From assembly GCF_000619945.1 (NCBI RefSeq), contig NZ_JHVC01000001.1, positions 682,001 through 746,000 on the forward strand: a stretch of 64,000 bases of DNA, in the 5' to 3' direction. Under the pieces are notes generated by a model. It had not been told where the DNA came from and ran no database searches. It saw only the letters and a list, made by a program, of their open reading frames with translations. Source of the DNA: Clostridium lundense DSM 17049 (lineage in GTDB: Bacteria > Bacillota > Clostridia > Clostridiales > Clostridiaceae). Positions within the stretch are counted from its first letter, which is position 1; each line of letters begins with the position of its first letter. This document shows, in pieces, positions 53,035-62,465 of the stretch. The position numbers and the translations under genes are program-made.

Positions 53035-53103
53035 ATTAGGTCCTCCTTAGTGTTAGACACATTATTTTTTATCTTCTTTTATTTTATCATAAAATAACAT
53101 ACA

Positions 53104-54453
53104 TTAATAATTACTTCTATAATTTTTAAATTTTTTTCTAAAGAAAATATACATTAAAATTCCGTCAACACCCCATTGTAGATTAGTTATCCACCAGATA
53201 TAAGTAACTGGTTTTTTTAAGCAATATATAAAATAAAATGTTAATGGCAATCTTATAAACCAACCACTAATTAAAGATATTATAAATGGCACTTTTGCAT
53301 CTCCCATTCCCTTTAAGCTACCACAAAATACATTGGAAATAGCTATAAATGGCTGTTCTATAGAACCAATAAGTAGACATGCAGCTGTAAGATTTATGAC
53401 CTGTGTTTCCCCTCCTTTTATAAACATTTCCGCTAATAAATTAGGCATTGTTATAAATAGTATAAAAAAAAACGAAATCATCCCAAGGGAAAGAAGGCTA
53501 CATTGATATGCATATTTTCTTGCTCCCTTTAAATCTCTCTCTCCTACCTTTATTCCAACTAAAGTAGTAGCCGCAATACCTATGCCGACACTTGGCATAA
53601 CCGATAATCCTTCTATATTATTTGCTATTTGGTTTGCTGCAACAGAAGCAGCTCCTAATCCCATTATCATTGAAGTACAAATCAACCTGCTTATACTATA
53701 TGACGCTTCCTCAAAAAAACAAGGAATTGCTATAAAAAGTATTCTTTTAACTTTTTTATAACTGCTTTTTATTTTAAATTTAACTCTTATATCAAATATA
53801 TCAAAATTTTTTATAACATATAAAAATAAATATATTGCTCCAATAAATTGAGAAATTAATGTAGCTATAGCTGCACCTTTTATTCCTAAATTCTTGAAAA
53901 CCACCCCAAATACTAAAATAAAATCAAAAAATACTTTACTAACTGAAATAATTATAGACACTTTAAAAGGAGTTATTGTATTTCCAATTCCTCTTAATAT
54001 AGAATTTAAAATATTTACAAATAAGCTAGGCAATAAAGATATGGCTATTATCTTAATATAAATGTCGCCATATTCAAGGACTCTTCCATAAGCTTTAAAA
54101 AAATGTAATATTTCATTACTGAATATGTATAAAACAGATCCTATTATAGTTGAAAATATTATTCCAATTTTCATTCCTATAAAGGCGTATTCTTTTGCGC
54201 TTATTAAATCCCTTCTTCCAGTACTTCTAGCTATTAATGAGGTTACGGAAATTCCCAACGCAGAAGAAATTACTATATTATAAAAAGTATCTATAATTTC
54301 ATTACTTAAAGCTACAGCACTTACCATACTACTTCCGCCAAAATTTCCTATTATCATGATATCAAATATATTCATAAAATTATAAGCTATCATTTCAGCA
54401 ATTACTGGCAATGATATATCTATAACCTCTTTTAATACATTATTTTGTTTCAT
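53104..54453 (-). CDS. MATE-family multidrug efflux transporter
   Basis: 449 residues with 12 membrane helices; two repeated halves. MATE features include SLPVIAEMIAYNFMNIFDIM, IGNFGGSSMVSAVAL, and ILRGIGNTITPFKVSI. It exports organic cations in exchange for Na+ or H+; the substrate is not readable. A GAGGTG site precedes the ATG. It is upstream of hutP on the same strand, 69 bp away, without a clear terminator, so partial read-through is possible. Confidence 0.9.
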   Translation of the reverse strand: MKQNNVLKEVIDISLPVIAEMIAYNFMNIFDIMIIGNFGGSSMVSAVALSNEIIDTFYNIVISSALGISVTSLIARSTGRRDLISAKEYAFIGMKIGIIFSTIIGSVLYIFSNEILHFFKAYGRVLEYGDIYIKIIAISLLPSLFVNILNSILRGIGNTITPFKVSIIISVSKVFFDFILVFGVVFKNLGIKGAAIATLISQFIGAIYLFLYVIKNFDIFDIRVKFKIKSSYKKVKRILFIAIPCFFEEASYSISRLICTSMIMGLGAASVAANQIANNIEGLSVMPSVGIGIAATTLVGIKVGERDLKGARKYAYQCSLLSLGMISFFFILFITMPNLLAEMFIKGGETQVINLTAACLLIGSIEQPFIAISNVFCGSLKGMGDAKVPFIISLISGWFIRLPLTFYFIYCLKKPVTYIWWITNLQWGVDGILMYIFFRKKFKNYRSNY

Positions 54454-54637
54454 TTTAAAAATTCACCTCATGATGCAATTAATACCATTATTAAAATATA
54501 TTAAAGGTTTCACTTTTTTAATCTAAAATTTTAGAATTTACCAAAACATTTAACCTTTAAAATATTATTTTTAGGTAACAATATATGAAGATAAGGTAAT
54601 TTTCTTAATTGTAAGTTTAGGAGGTGCCTATTTACTT

Positions 54638-55822
54638 ATGAAAAAACGGCATAAACATATAACCTATATATTGTTAATTATTTTTATTTCTCTATATTGT
54701 AGCTTTTATATAAAATCAACTAGTACCATTTCTAATTTCCCTTTGTTTTCTCCAAATAAAGAAGAATTCAAGGAAGAAATTGAAAAAATATATGGCGACC
54801 GATGTAAAGTGCTTTTAAATGGTGATTTAAATTCCTTACCTCAATACTTTGACACTTCACAAAAATATGGTAAGTGGGCATTAGAGCATGAAGTACAAAG
54901 AGTAAAATATCTAAAACAATGGGCTTACCAAAGAGGAATTGTTTTTACTAATATAAATTCCTCTGTAATATTAAATAAAGCTTATAATACTAAAAAAAAT
55001 GGAGTTAGACTACTTTTAAAGGAAATTTATAAGTTTGATTATATGTACAAAGAAGATAAAACTCCCATAATAAATTCTTTTGGAGTAGGCATAAGACATA
55101 CTGTTGATTTAGTAAAAAAGGATGACAATTGGGTTATATACACAGATTGGTACACTGACTGTTTTGAAGATGGCTTAAAAGCTTATACTAGAGATATAAA
55201 ACAAATAGATCTTTCTAAATCAGAAATATATGATTTACCAAATTGTCCCAGAGACCTAAATAATATTAGTGCTGGCAGATATAATAGAATCAGTGCTGTG
55301 GAATATGCAGATAAATATTGCGGAGCTTCCTTAGAAGAAGGATCAGATTATAAATATAATAAAAAATATAAGGATTTTAATGGAATTGGTGGCGATTGTA
55401 CTAATTATGCCTCTCAAGTATTAGGTGATAAAGAAGCTGGAGGACTCCGACAAGATGGAAATTGGTATTGCACATATCATAGATATGGCGGTGGAGAAGG
55501 AAGTAGTGCTTGGGTTAATGCAGATGCTTTTAGAAATTACTTAATATATAGCGGAAAAGGCTCTTTAGTGAAAAAAGGAACTTTCAAGCAACTTGCTCTT
55601 CCTACAGAAAGTTGTCCCTTAGGCATAGTTCAAAAATTAGAGTTTGGTGATTTAATTTGTTATGCTAAAGGGCACGATATAGATCACTTTGCTGTAATAA
55701 CAGGTTTTGATTCCCATGGATATCCATTGATAAATTCTCATACCACAGATAGATATCATGTTCCTTGGGATTTAGGTTGGGGTGACAAAAATATAAACTT
55801 TCATTTAGTCCATATAAGATAA
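54638..55822 (+). CDS. Secreted amidase-domain protein (Amidase_6 type)
   Basis: 394 residues. An N-terminal hydrophobic anchor (about residues 8-25) points the rest outside. The C-terminal half (from about 215) is an amidase-like NlpC/P60-related domain with the Cys in GIGGDCTNYASQ and His in IDHFAVITG; NSHTTDRYHVPW follows. It begins with AEYADKYCG-like sequence, typical of PF12671. It probably acts on the cell wall or spore cortex. AGGAGGTG precedes the ATG at 11 bp. It heads a run with two polysaccharide deacetylases. Confidence 0.82.
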   Translation: MKKRHKHITYILLIIFISLYCSFYIKSTSTISNFPLFSPNKEEFKEEIEKIYGDRCKVLLNGDLNSLPQYFDTSQKYGKWALEHEVQRVKYLKQWAYQRGIVFTNINSSVILNKAYNTKKNGVRLLLKEIYKFDYMYKEDKTPIINSFGVGIRHTVDLVKKDDNWVIYTDWYTDCFEDGLKAYTRDIKQIDLSKSEIYDLPNCPRDLNNISAGRYNRISAVEYADKYCGASLEEGSDYKYNKKYKDFNGIGGDCTNYASQVLGDKEAGGLRQDGNWYCTYHRYGGGEGSSAWVNADAFRNYLIYSGKGSLVKKGTFKQLALPTESCPLGIVQKLEFGDLICYAKGHDIDHFAVITGFDSHGYPLINSHTTDRYHVPWDLGWGDKNINFHLVHIR

Positions 55823-55856
55823 AATATATAATAAATTAGAAAGTAGATGAATTCAA

Positions 55857-56630
55857 TTGAAGAACAATGTTATTAGTAAAAGAAGATTAAACTTTTATAT
55901 AATACTTTTTTTAATAGTAATATTTTCTGTAATTTATAAATTTACCATTAATAAGGATGTTTATAGTAAAAATTATAATTCTGATATAAAAAGTGTAGTT
56001 GACATTGATGATGATAAAAAAATAGTTTATTTAACTTTTGATGACGGCCCAACTCATGTAGTAACAAATCAATTATTGGATATTTTAAAAAAGTTTAATG
56101 TAAAAGCTACCTTCTTCGTAGTGGGAAAAGAAATAGAAGGAACAGAAGATATTCTATTAAGAATATATAAAGAAGGTCATGGTATTGGTCTTCACACTTA
56201 TTCTCACAACTATAAAAAATTATATTCTAGTGAAGAAATATTTATAGATGAAATGCTTAAAACTAGAGAAAAAGTAAAAGATATTACAGGGTATTCATCT
56301 AACATAATAAGATTTCCTGGTGGTAGTGCAAAACACCTTAATTCAGCCTTTTTAGAAAAACTTCATAAAAATAATTTAAAAGTATTTGACTGGAATGTCA
56401 ACTTATGCGATGGAGTAAATCCTAATTTATCTACATATAGATTGTTAGATAATGCCAAAAAGTATAGGAAAAGTTATTCAAGACTTATAGTTCTTATGCA
56501 CTGTAATTTTAATAATAAAAATACAGTAAAAGCCCTTCCGAAAATAATAGAATATTACAAGGATTTAGGCTATGAATTTAAACCTCTAACTAATGAATGT
56601 GAAGAATATTATTATAAATTTAAAAAATAG
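55857..56630 (+). CDS. Polysaccharide deacetylase, membrane-anchored (copy 1)
   Basis: 257 residues. N-terminal membrane helix (about 10-28), then a NodB domain: LTFDDGP (metal Asp), GLHTYSH (metal His), RFPGGS, DWNVNLCDG and IVLMHCN (catalytic His). All metal and catalytic residues are present, so it should deacetylate peptidoglycan N-acetylglucosamine or a related polymer. The start is a TTG at 55857 with only a weak site; the start is the least certain of the group. The copy at 56722 is a close paralogue. Confidence 0.87.
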   Translation: MKNNVISKRRLNFYIILFLIVIFSVIYKFTINKDVYSKNYNSDIKSVVDIDDDKKIVYLTFDDGPTHVVTNQLLDILKKFNVKATFFVVGKEIEGTEDILLRIYKEGHGIGLHTYSHNYKKLYSSEEIFIDEMLKTREKVKDITGYSSNIIRFPGGSAKHLNSAFLEKLHKNNLKVFDWNVNLCDGVNPNLSTYRLLDNAKKYRKSYSRLIVLMHCNFNNKNTVKALPKIIEYYKDLGYEFKPLTNECEEYYYKFKK

Positions 56631-56656
56631 GAAGAGTTTATTTCTGCCTATTTTTA
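56620..56656 (+). terminator. Terminator between the two deacetylase genes
   Basis: AAAATAGGAAGAG / TCTGCCTATTTT, short loop, followed by TATATTT. Confidence 0.6.
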
Positions 56657-56721
56657 TATTTAACATCAATATTTTTTTCTCACATATATTAATATATAAT
56701 AAAATTTTAAAAGGTGATTTT

Positions 56722-57426
56722 ATGTTTTCCTATAATTTTTTTAATACAAACTATTCTATAGCAAATTCTAATGTAATAAACACACCTAATATAAATGTCT
56801 ATTTAAATCATAAAAAATTAGTTTATTTAACTTTTGATGACGGTCCAGCCTATATAGTAACAGATGAAATTTTAAATATTTTAAAAAATTATAATGTAAA
56901 AGCCACATTCTTTGTAGTTGGAAAAGAAATTCAAAATAAAGAGAATATCTTATTAAGAATATATAAAGAAGGTCATAGTATTGGCCTTCATAGCTATTCA
57001 CATGATTATAAAAAATTATACTCTGCTGAAGAAATTTTTATAAATGAAATGATTACAACCAGAGAAAAAGTAAAAAGTGTTACAGGATATACTTCTACTA
57101 TCATAAGATTCCCTGGGGGAAGTATGCGACATCTAGACTCAGATTTTTTAGAAAAGCTGCATAATAACAGTTTCAAAGTTTATGATTGGAATATTAGCTT
57201 GTCTGATGGTACTTATCCTAACCTCTCTCCAGATGAATTATTATCTATTGCCAAAAGCTGCACTAGAGCTTCTCCAATTCTTATAGTTCTTATGCACTGT
57301 AATTTTTGCAACGAAAATACCGCAAAAGTATTGCCTAGCATAATAAAATATTATAAAAATTTAGGATATGAATTTAAAACAATAAATAATGATACTGAAG
57401 AATACTATTTTACATTTTCTAAATAG
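56722..57426 (+). CDS. Polysaccharide deacetylase (copy 2, no N-terminal anchor)
   Basis: 234 residues from the ATG at 56722, chosen because AAAAGGTGA precedes it and the upstream frame runs through the terminator of copy 1. The NodB domain has the same motifs as copy 1 (LTFDDGP, GLHSYSH, RFPGGS, DWN, IVLMHCN) and roughly two thirds identical residues along the domain. There is no visible signal or anchor; the longer frame from 56593 would restore a hydrophobic N-terminus, but lacks a ribosome site. A recent tandem duplication. Confidence 0.82.
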   Translation: MFSYNFFNTNYSIANSNVINTPNINVYLNHKKLVYLTFDDGPAYIVTDEILNILKNYNVKATFFVVGKEIQNKENILLRIYKEGHSIGLHSYSHDYKKLYSAEEIFINEMITTREKVKSVTGYTSTIIRFPGGSMRHLDSDFLEKLHNNSFKVYDWNISLSDGTYPNLSPDELLSIAKSCTRASPILIVLMHCNFCNENTAKVLPSIIKYYKNLGYEFKTINNDTEEYYFTFSK

Positions 57427-57450
57427 GTAGAATAAACTCTACCTATTTTA
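57419..57450 (+). terminator. Terminator after deacetylase copy 2
   Basis: AAATAGGTAG / CTACCTATTTT with an 8-nt loop. Confidence 0.8.
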
Positions 57451-57510
57451 ATCTTAGTTATAAAATTATAATACTTTTTAGGAAAGATTTAAATTGTCTC
57501 TTTAATCAAT

Positions 57511-57539
57511 CACAGTTGAATTTTTGTTGTCATAATATA
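57511..57539 (+). promoter_or_regulatory. Candidate sigma-K promoter
   Basis: CACA (57511-57514), 16 bp, CATAATATA (57531-57539), matching the late mother-cell consensus mACm-N15/16-CATAnnnTA. Placed about 100 bp before the unknown gene at 57637. Confidence 0.55.
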
Positions 57540-57636
57540 TATTATACAAACTATTATTTTAATAAAAAAGACTCAATATTTAATTATAACATTATTTACT
57601 TTTAAAAATTTAATTATTAAGGAAAGTGAATATAAA

Positions 57637-58221
57637 TTGAATATGGAAAAAACCATGAAATATAATAACTGTGATTCTTTTGTAATAAAAACAACTGAGT
57701 CCAAATGTGATATTAAACCTATAAATTCAAATATAGCTTTTAATCCAATTTCCGTATCAATTTTACCTCCAAATGTAAATTGGTTCGATATGGAAGATTT
57801 TACTTCAAAGAAGTATGGGCCTTTTGAATTTAATTTTATAAATGCAAATAACAACATCATAGCTGGAGTATCCTTCTATATCTCTTATAACTCTCATGGA
57901 ATCTTTAACTCTACTGGTCACTATTTAGCTGATGCAACTGTTTCTCCAATGGCGATATTTTGTAATCCCGGATATTATATTACTTGTAATGTTACTGCTA
58001 GTGATCCAATAAATTATGGTACTAAAACAAATCCAATAGCTGGTGTAAATTTAAAAATACAAATGGAAGTTATAAGTTATAATAAACTAATATTAGAAGA
58101 AAATTACCATTCCTTAACAAATTTAATTTCTTCAGATAATTTAAACGCAGTAGAGAAATATTTAATTGTTAACATCCGTGGGGATGGGGTGGCCTCCGTA
58201 ATTTCTGGTTATAGTTATTAG
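57637..58221 (+). CDS. Protein of unknown function, possibly spore surface
   Basis: 194 residues; I do not recognise the family. It has no signal peptide or membrane helix. The composition is rich in Asn, Ser, Ile and Tyr, with beta-like alternation (ISVSILPPNVNWFDMEDF, GVSFYISYNSHGIFNSTGHY, VNLKIQMEVISYNKLILE). The end GDGVASVISGYSY is distinctive. I chose the TTG at 57637, since GGAAAG lies 10 bp upstream. A sigma-K-like promoter and the adjoining wall-modifying enzymes make a spore coat or exosporium protein plausible, by inference. Confidence 0.75.
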   Translation: MNMEKTMKYNNCDSFVIKTTESKCDIKPINSNIAFNPISVSILPPNVNWFDMEDFTSKKYGPFEFNFINANNNIIAGVSFYISYNSHGIFNSTGHYLADATVSPMAIFCNPGYYITCNVTASDPINYGTKTNPIAGVNLKIQMEVISYNKLILEENYHSLTNLISSDNLNAVEKYLIVNIRGDGVASVISGYSY

Positions 58222-58539
58222 ACCTCCATTCAACAAAGGAAACTAAATATTTAGTTGCCTTTGTTGAATTTTATTCCACCTTAAACATTATGTTTCTCGG
58301 TAATTGTGAAACCTAACGATGTGAGTATGCAATGCAGTATATTTGATCATCGTGCCTTGGCAAACAATAAATTCCTTCTATTTTAGATAACTTAAATATT
58401 GAAAAAATGGTCTAAACATTGCTGTTTAAACCATCCCTATCAACTATCAATTGGGTTGTCGTTACACTATCTTAGTTGTCCAATAGAGACTACATAGGAT
58501 GTGTCAGCTTTATCCTTTTACCCAATGAATTTTTTATAA
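58222..58539. other. Intergenic region before the AraC-GyrI gene
   Basis: Contains the terminator at 58228-58275. A 26-codon open stretch around 58303-58386 (VKPNDVSMQCSIFDHRALAN) has coding-like composition but no ribosome site and may be a gene relic. The rest shows nothing clear. Confidence 0.4.
58228..58275 (+). terminator. Terminator after the unknown gene
   Basis: ATTCAACAAAGG / CCTTTGTTGAAT with an inner AACTAA/TTAGTT, then TTTTATT. Confidence 0.85.
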
Positions 58540-59385
58540 TTATTTAGGGATAACAGGAACCCATAACTCATGTCTTGGCTTATGTTTTGGACCATAATAA
58601 CATTCAATACATGGTAAATTAGCAAGTTCATAACCTGAAGTAGGAATCCATTCTGAATATAAACGTTTCCATGCATCTACAACATTAGGGAAAACTGCCC
58701 ATGTGCTTTGTGGAATTATAAGAGTTTCCATATCATTAGGAACCTCACCTTCGTATCTTATTCCCATAAAGTAGTCAAATTCTTCATCTGTAATTGCTGC
58801 CTCTTTTCCGCATATTCCTAGAATGCCTTCAAGCTTACATTTTGGATTTTCCCATGACATATCAATCAACTTTTGCATAAATCCATCTTTTTTCGCACAG
58901 TTCCAAAGTGTTGGAATTGTTTTAAATGCTCTGCTTGTCTTTACTCTTTTACTTTTACCTATTACTCTTAATTCAAAATCAAGGTTCTCAATCCTATACT
59001 CCATTTCTACATCCCCTTTAATAGATATTTGAAAAGAGATTCGTGGAAAGGCTTTTAATTGCACTCCTTTATTACGAGCTTCAGATGGCTTTATTTCATG
59101 TATTTTACGAAAAGCTCGTGCGAATGAGTCAGGAGATTCATATCCATATTTAATGGCAACATCTATAATACGAATATCAGTTTTTTGAATTTCAAAAGCA
59201 GCAAGTGTTATCCGTCTACGCCTAATATATTCTGAAAGGGAAATGCCACTAATAGAGGAAAACATTCTTGAAAAATGATACTCTGAACAGTACGCTTCTG
59301 CTGCAATTTTGGTATAATCTATCTCGTCATCTAGATGACTTTCAATGTAATCCAATGCACGATTCATTCTCTCCAACCAGTCCAT
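58540..59385 (-). CDS. AraC-family regulator with GyrI-like effector domain
   Basis: 281 residues. Two helix-turn-helix motifs (DYTKIAAEAYCSEYHFSRMF and the second around IIDVAIKYGYESPDSFARAF) end at about residue 105; the rest is a GyrI/Rob-like small-molecule-binding domain ending CIECYYGPKHKPRHELWVPV. This architecture is typical of activators of efflux or detoxification genes. GAGGTGAAG precedes the ATG. Codon use is less AT-biased than its neighbours, which hints at transfer. Its target is not evident. Confidence 0.9.
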   Translation of the reverse strand: MDWLERMNRALDYIESHLDDEIDYTKIAAEAYCSEYHFSRMFSSISGISLSEYIRRRRITLAAFEIQKTDIRIIDVAIKYGYESPDSFARAFRKIHEIKPSEARNKGVQLKAFPRISFQISIKGDVEMEYRIENLDFELRVIGKSKRVKTSRAFKTIPTLWNCAKKDGFMQKLIDMSWENPKCKLEGILGICGKEAAITDEEFDYFMGIRYEGEVPNDMETLIIPQSTWAVFPNVVDAWKRLYSEWIPTSGYELANLPCIECYYGPKHKPRHELWVPVIPK

Positions 59386-59629
59386 GCCTTCACCTCTTTC
59401 TATATTTAATATACATGAAATAGAAATTGCAAAACCGACATTTCATGCACAAAGATGCAGGTATCTTAACTATTCTCTTTTTTATATCTTGATAAATATA
59501 ATAATATTATATTATGGCTGTATTCCAAATTCAATTTGCCAAATAAAATTACCTTGTTGGATTTGATAATTTAATAATAACATCAGTATTAAGTTAAACC
59601 CATAACGTAAAATGATGATATATCCTGAT

Positions 59630-59835
59630 TTAGCTTTTTTCCAAGTTTTTGGCATTTGTAACCGCTAATTTTGTACATTCATCATCTAAATTTTTCACAA
59701 TTTCAAATGGAATGGAAAGGTTGAGATGTTTATTCTTACCCTATAAATGTCAAATATCTTCACAATGTTAATATCTGTTTTCAGTGATGCAGCAAAATCC
59801 TCTTTCAAGCTTTCAGTAGGCTGAATATAGAACTT
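59630..59835 (-). pseudogene. Frame-shifted coding relic, family unknown
   Basis: Two overlapping open stretches in different frames read as protein. The upstream one gives KFYIQPTESLKEDFAASLKT and on to a TGA at 59695; the other gives IPFEIVKNLDDECTKLAV and ends at a TAA at 59630. Neither has a ribosome site. Coding-like residue pattern and the frame switch near 59705-59745 suggest a gene broken by a frameshift and by loss of both ends. Confidence 0.35.
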
Positions 59836-59843
59836 CAAAACAA

Positions 59844-59886
59844 AGAGAAAAATCACCTATCACGCAATGATTAGTGATTTTTCTCT
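59844..59886. terminator. Strong hairpin beside the coding relic
   Basis: Perfect 13-bp arms AGAGAAAAATCAC / GTGATTTTTCTCT, 17-nt loop; U-rich on either strand. Confidence 0.6.
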
Positions 59887-59987
59887 TATTTAACAAATAT
59901 TCTTTAAAAATTCACTGTATAGTATAGAATTGTTAGCAAATTTTTGTAGTCAAACAAAGAGTACATAGGATGTGTTATTTTTGATTT

Positions 59988-60012
59988 AAAATCCTGCTTT
60001 AAAAAGCAGGAT
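59988..60012 (-). terminator. Terminator of the small gene at 60015
   Basis: Minus strand ATCCTGCTTT / AAAGCAGGAT then TTTTAAAT. Confidence 0.65.
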
Positions 60013-60014
60013 GG

Positions 60015-60188
60015 CTATAGTTGACCGGTTACAATGTAGTAGGTTTCCGGACTTATCAACTCATTATCTTTTAAAATTTCTGCCACATTACTTCCGAAAT
60101 CTGCCGGACTATTAAGATTGTTTGCTAGAGTTACAATCCTACTTATTATTTCATTGTAATTTATAGCTTTCTCAAAATCATCATACAT
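60015..60188 (-). CDS. Small protein of unknown function in mobile module
   Basis: 57 residues from the ATG at 60188 (MYDDFEKAINYNEIISRIVT), with TAGGAGGTG about 11 bp upstream. The longer frame (start 60248) lacks a site. It is soluble, weakly acidic and without recognised motifs. It follows the primase gene on the same strand, about 105 bp away, and shares its unusual company, so it probably belongs to the same element. Confidence 0.6.
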   Translation of the reverse strand: MYDDFEKAINYNEIISRIVTLANNLNSPADFGSNVAEILKDNELISPETYYIVTGQL

Positions 60189-60293
60189 AATATGTAAACA
60201 CCTCCTATTTTTATGATGATTATAGCGCCGATTAGCCACAAAGTCCATACCTTATATAAAATAAAACCTACCTAAAAAGGTAGGTTAAACTAT

Positions 60294-62351
60294 TTAAAGC
60301 GGGATAAAATTATCATCATCAGTATCATCTGCAACATTAACTGCTTGCTTCCTGAATCTCGCTAACAACATCTCCCTTGCTTTTATTTTTTGTTCTACTC
60401 TTGCAATTATTAGTAAAATATTGTAAGGTAATTCTCCGTATCTTCTAACAAACTCTTTAAACAATTCTTCCTTACCATTTTCCTGCAAACTTGCTACTTC
60501 TGCATCTATATCTATTACAAAATTCCCGGCTTCTTTTTCTGCAAGTTTAATTAATGTTGAAAACCAATCTGCTGTTCTTTCTGCGTTTGCATCGAAGGTG
60601 ATTGCTTCTGCCACTGATGGCTCTGCTAATTGTGTTCCGTTGTGAGTAGTATCATCACTCTCATTTTTCCATTCTTCTGCTTGTGCAGTCCAAAAATCTT
60701 TTCCATCATTATTATTCTTTTTATCTGTTTTATTTACTATCTTTACTTTATTACTATATTTACTATTATTGTAATCATCGAATGATAGAGCATTATTAAT
60801 CATTCCTGAAATTATCTTACTTTCTGCTGTTTTTGTCTTTACTATTATATCTCCAAAATCTTTCCAACTCTTATACTGCACAAAAGACACTTTTTTAAAT
60901 CCTTTTTTTATTAATCTATTATAAGCATGTATGTTTCCTTTTTTGCCTGCCTCATCCCCGTCATAAGCCATTACGATTTCTACATCAAGTCCAAATACTT
61001 TTTTTAGTATCTCTACCTGTGCAGAAGATAAATCTTTTCCCAAACTGCTAACTACAGCTATATCACTAAATTTTTGTGCATATACTTTGATAGCATCTTT
61101 TGGACCTTCTGTTATTACGACTTTCTTTATACCTTCCATGCCTACATATTTATAAGCAAGGTATAGATGTTGACTTTTGTTAAATCCTGACGTTGATAGT
61201 ACCTTTTGAGATAATTTTTTAAATTTTTCTTCCTTGCGTTTTTTTGCACAGTCATCCTTATTATATTTGAAACTATTCCAATAAACTTTTTTGTAATGTT
61301 CGTCATTTTTTACAAAGCATTCCCTGTCAGCATCATTGTCAAAAATACTTCTTCCCTGAATCCCAACTATATTCCCTTTCAAATCTTTTATAACATAACA
61401 TATTCTATATCTAAAATCATTAATTTCTTTTGCTCCTGTTTTATTATTCCATGTATTCACAGTATCATCTCTGTACAATACATCACACTCTATTAAAACA
61501 TCTTTAGTAAATCCTTTTTTATACATATAATTGTATTTTTCTACGCAGTTGCCAACAATACTTGGTAGATATTTATTAGCATAAGAACTACACTTTTTTA
61601 CTGCATAATCTCCATTCTTTATTTTATTAATATCCGCATCATTACAATTTTTTAATGTATCCCATACCTCATCTATTATAGTTTCAATACTTCCATCATC
61701 ACCAAATATTTGCCATATATCTCCTGTACCTATATTACACTTACCACCAACACAATTAACTAGGACAGATCCATTTTTATTTAAAAAGACTGCAAAATCT
61801 TCGTGTCCGCAAGAAGGACAATTAATTTTTATCATATCTTCGCCAAAAGCTAAATTATCTATCATTTTAAATTTATCTAATATCAGTAATAATCTATCTA
61901 TTGTCCAACTTTTATCTAGTATTTGTTTCTTCCAACTTATTATATCTTTATCATACTCATCAATTTCTTCACTATTGGTATTATCCCAAGCATCTATGAC
62001 TTCTTTTCTTAATCTCCACTTTAGGTCAGTTGCTTTAGATAGAGCAGTGTTAATAACATTATCTACTTTATCTTCCTGGATGTTTTTAGGAAGGTTTTTA
62101 AAATCCAATTTTTCTGCTATCTGCTTCCATAAATCGTAATTTAGTTTTACATATTTATATGCCCAACTATTGCCACCTTTTGTATAGTAGTTATAGTTTT
62201 TTAGGTTTTCAAAATTAAAATCACTTTGAAGTAGCTCTGCTACTGCACTATTGACAACGTAATTAAAATCTAATTTATCTCCGTTAAAAATAGTATTATA
62301 TTTGTTTATTATCATATTATAAGTTTCGATTTGATCTTTAAATAATCTCAT
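60294..62351 (-). CDS. DnaG-type primase of a plasmid- or phage-like element
   Basis: 685 residues. An N-terminal region of about 170 residues has no recognised motif. A zinc site follows (CPSCGHEDFAVFLN, CVGGKC, about 185-215), then the TOPRIM catalytic core: KKVVITEGPKDAIKV (Glu) and VMAYDGDEAGKKG (DxD) at about 410-460. The C-terminal 180 residues are acidic and low-complexity, without a visible helicase motor. So it resembles phage and plasmid primases rather than the chromosomal DnaG. I chose the ATG at 62351 because GGGAG lies upstream; the same start layout recurs in the next gene. Confidence 0.82.
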   Translation of the reverse strand: MRLFKDQIETYNMIINKYNTIFNGDKLDFNYVVNSAVAELLQSDFNFENLKNYNYYTKGGNSWAYKYVKLNYDLWKQIAEKLDFKNLPKNIQEDKVDNVINTALSKATDLKWRLRKEVIDAWDNTNSEEIDEYDKDIISWKKQILDKSWTIDRLLLILDKFKMIDNLAFGEDMIKINCPSCGHEDFAVFLNKNGSVLVNCVGGKCNIGTGDIWQIFGDDGSIETIIDEVWDTLKNCNDADINKIKNGDYAVKKCSSYANKYLPSIVGNCVEKYNYMYKKGFTKDVLIECDVLYRDDTVNTWNNKTGAKEINDFRYRICYVIKDLKGNIVGIQGRSIFDNDADRECFVKNDEHYKKVYWNSFKYNKDDCAKKRKEEKFKKLSQKVLSTSGFNKSQHLYLAYKYVGMEGIKKVVITEGPKDAIKVYAQKFSDIAVVSSLGKDLSSAQVEILKKVFGLDVEIVMAYDGDEAGKKGNIHAYNRLIKKGFKKVSFVQYKSWKDFGDIIVKTKTAESKIISGMINNALSFDDYNNSKYSNKVKIVNKTDKKNNNDGKDFWTAQAEEWKNESDDTTHNGTQLAEPSVAEAITFDANAERTADWFSTLIKLAEKEAGNFVIDIDAEVASLQENGKEELFKEFVRRYGELPYNILLIIARVEQKIKAREMLLARFRKQAVNVADDTDDDNFIPL

Positions 62352-62383
62352 ACATACCACGCTCCCTTTTATCTTATATTTTA

Positions 62384-62404
62384 ATCTGACTGGTCAGGTC
62401 AGAT
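62384..62404. promoter_or_regulatory. Inverted repeat upstream of the primase
   Basis: ATCTGAC / GTCAGAT with a 7-nt centre, in the leader of the primase gene; a possible operator. Confidence 0.4.
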
Positions 62405-62465
62405 ATGTACTGCATTACTGCTATGAGATGTGGTTTATGTATAAGAGGCTTAATTCAAAGCCCCG

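Larger units (their letters stand above)
59386..60014. other. Region with decayed coding sequence and strong hairpins
   Basis: Holds the AraC promoter side, a frame-shifted minus-strand relic (59630-59835), a 13-bp perfect hairpin (59844-59886) and the terminator at 59988-60012. The sequence TACATAGGATGTGT occurs at 59960-59985 and again at about 58490. Confidence 0.4.

Noticed and set aside
58490..59985. TACATAGGATGTGT direct repeats as attachment sites of an inserted segment
   Set aside because: A 14-bp match 1.5 kb apart is possible by chance in AT-rich DNA, and no integrase or clear junction supports insertion.
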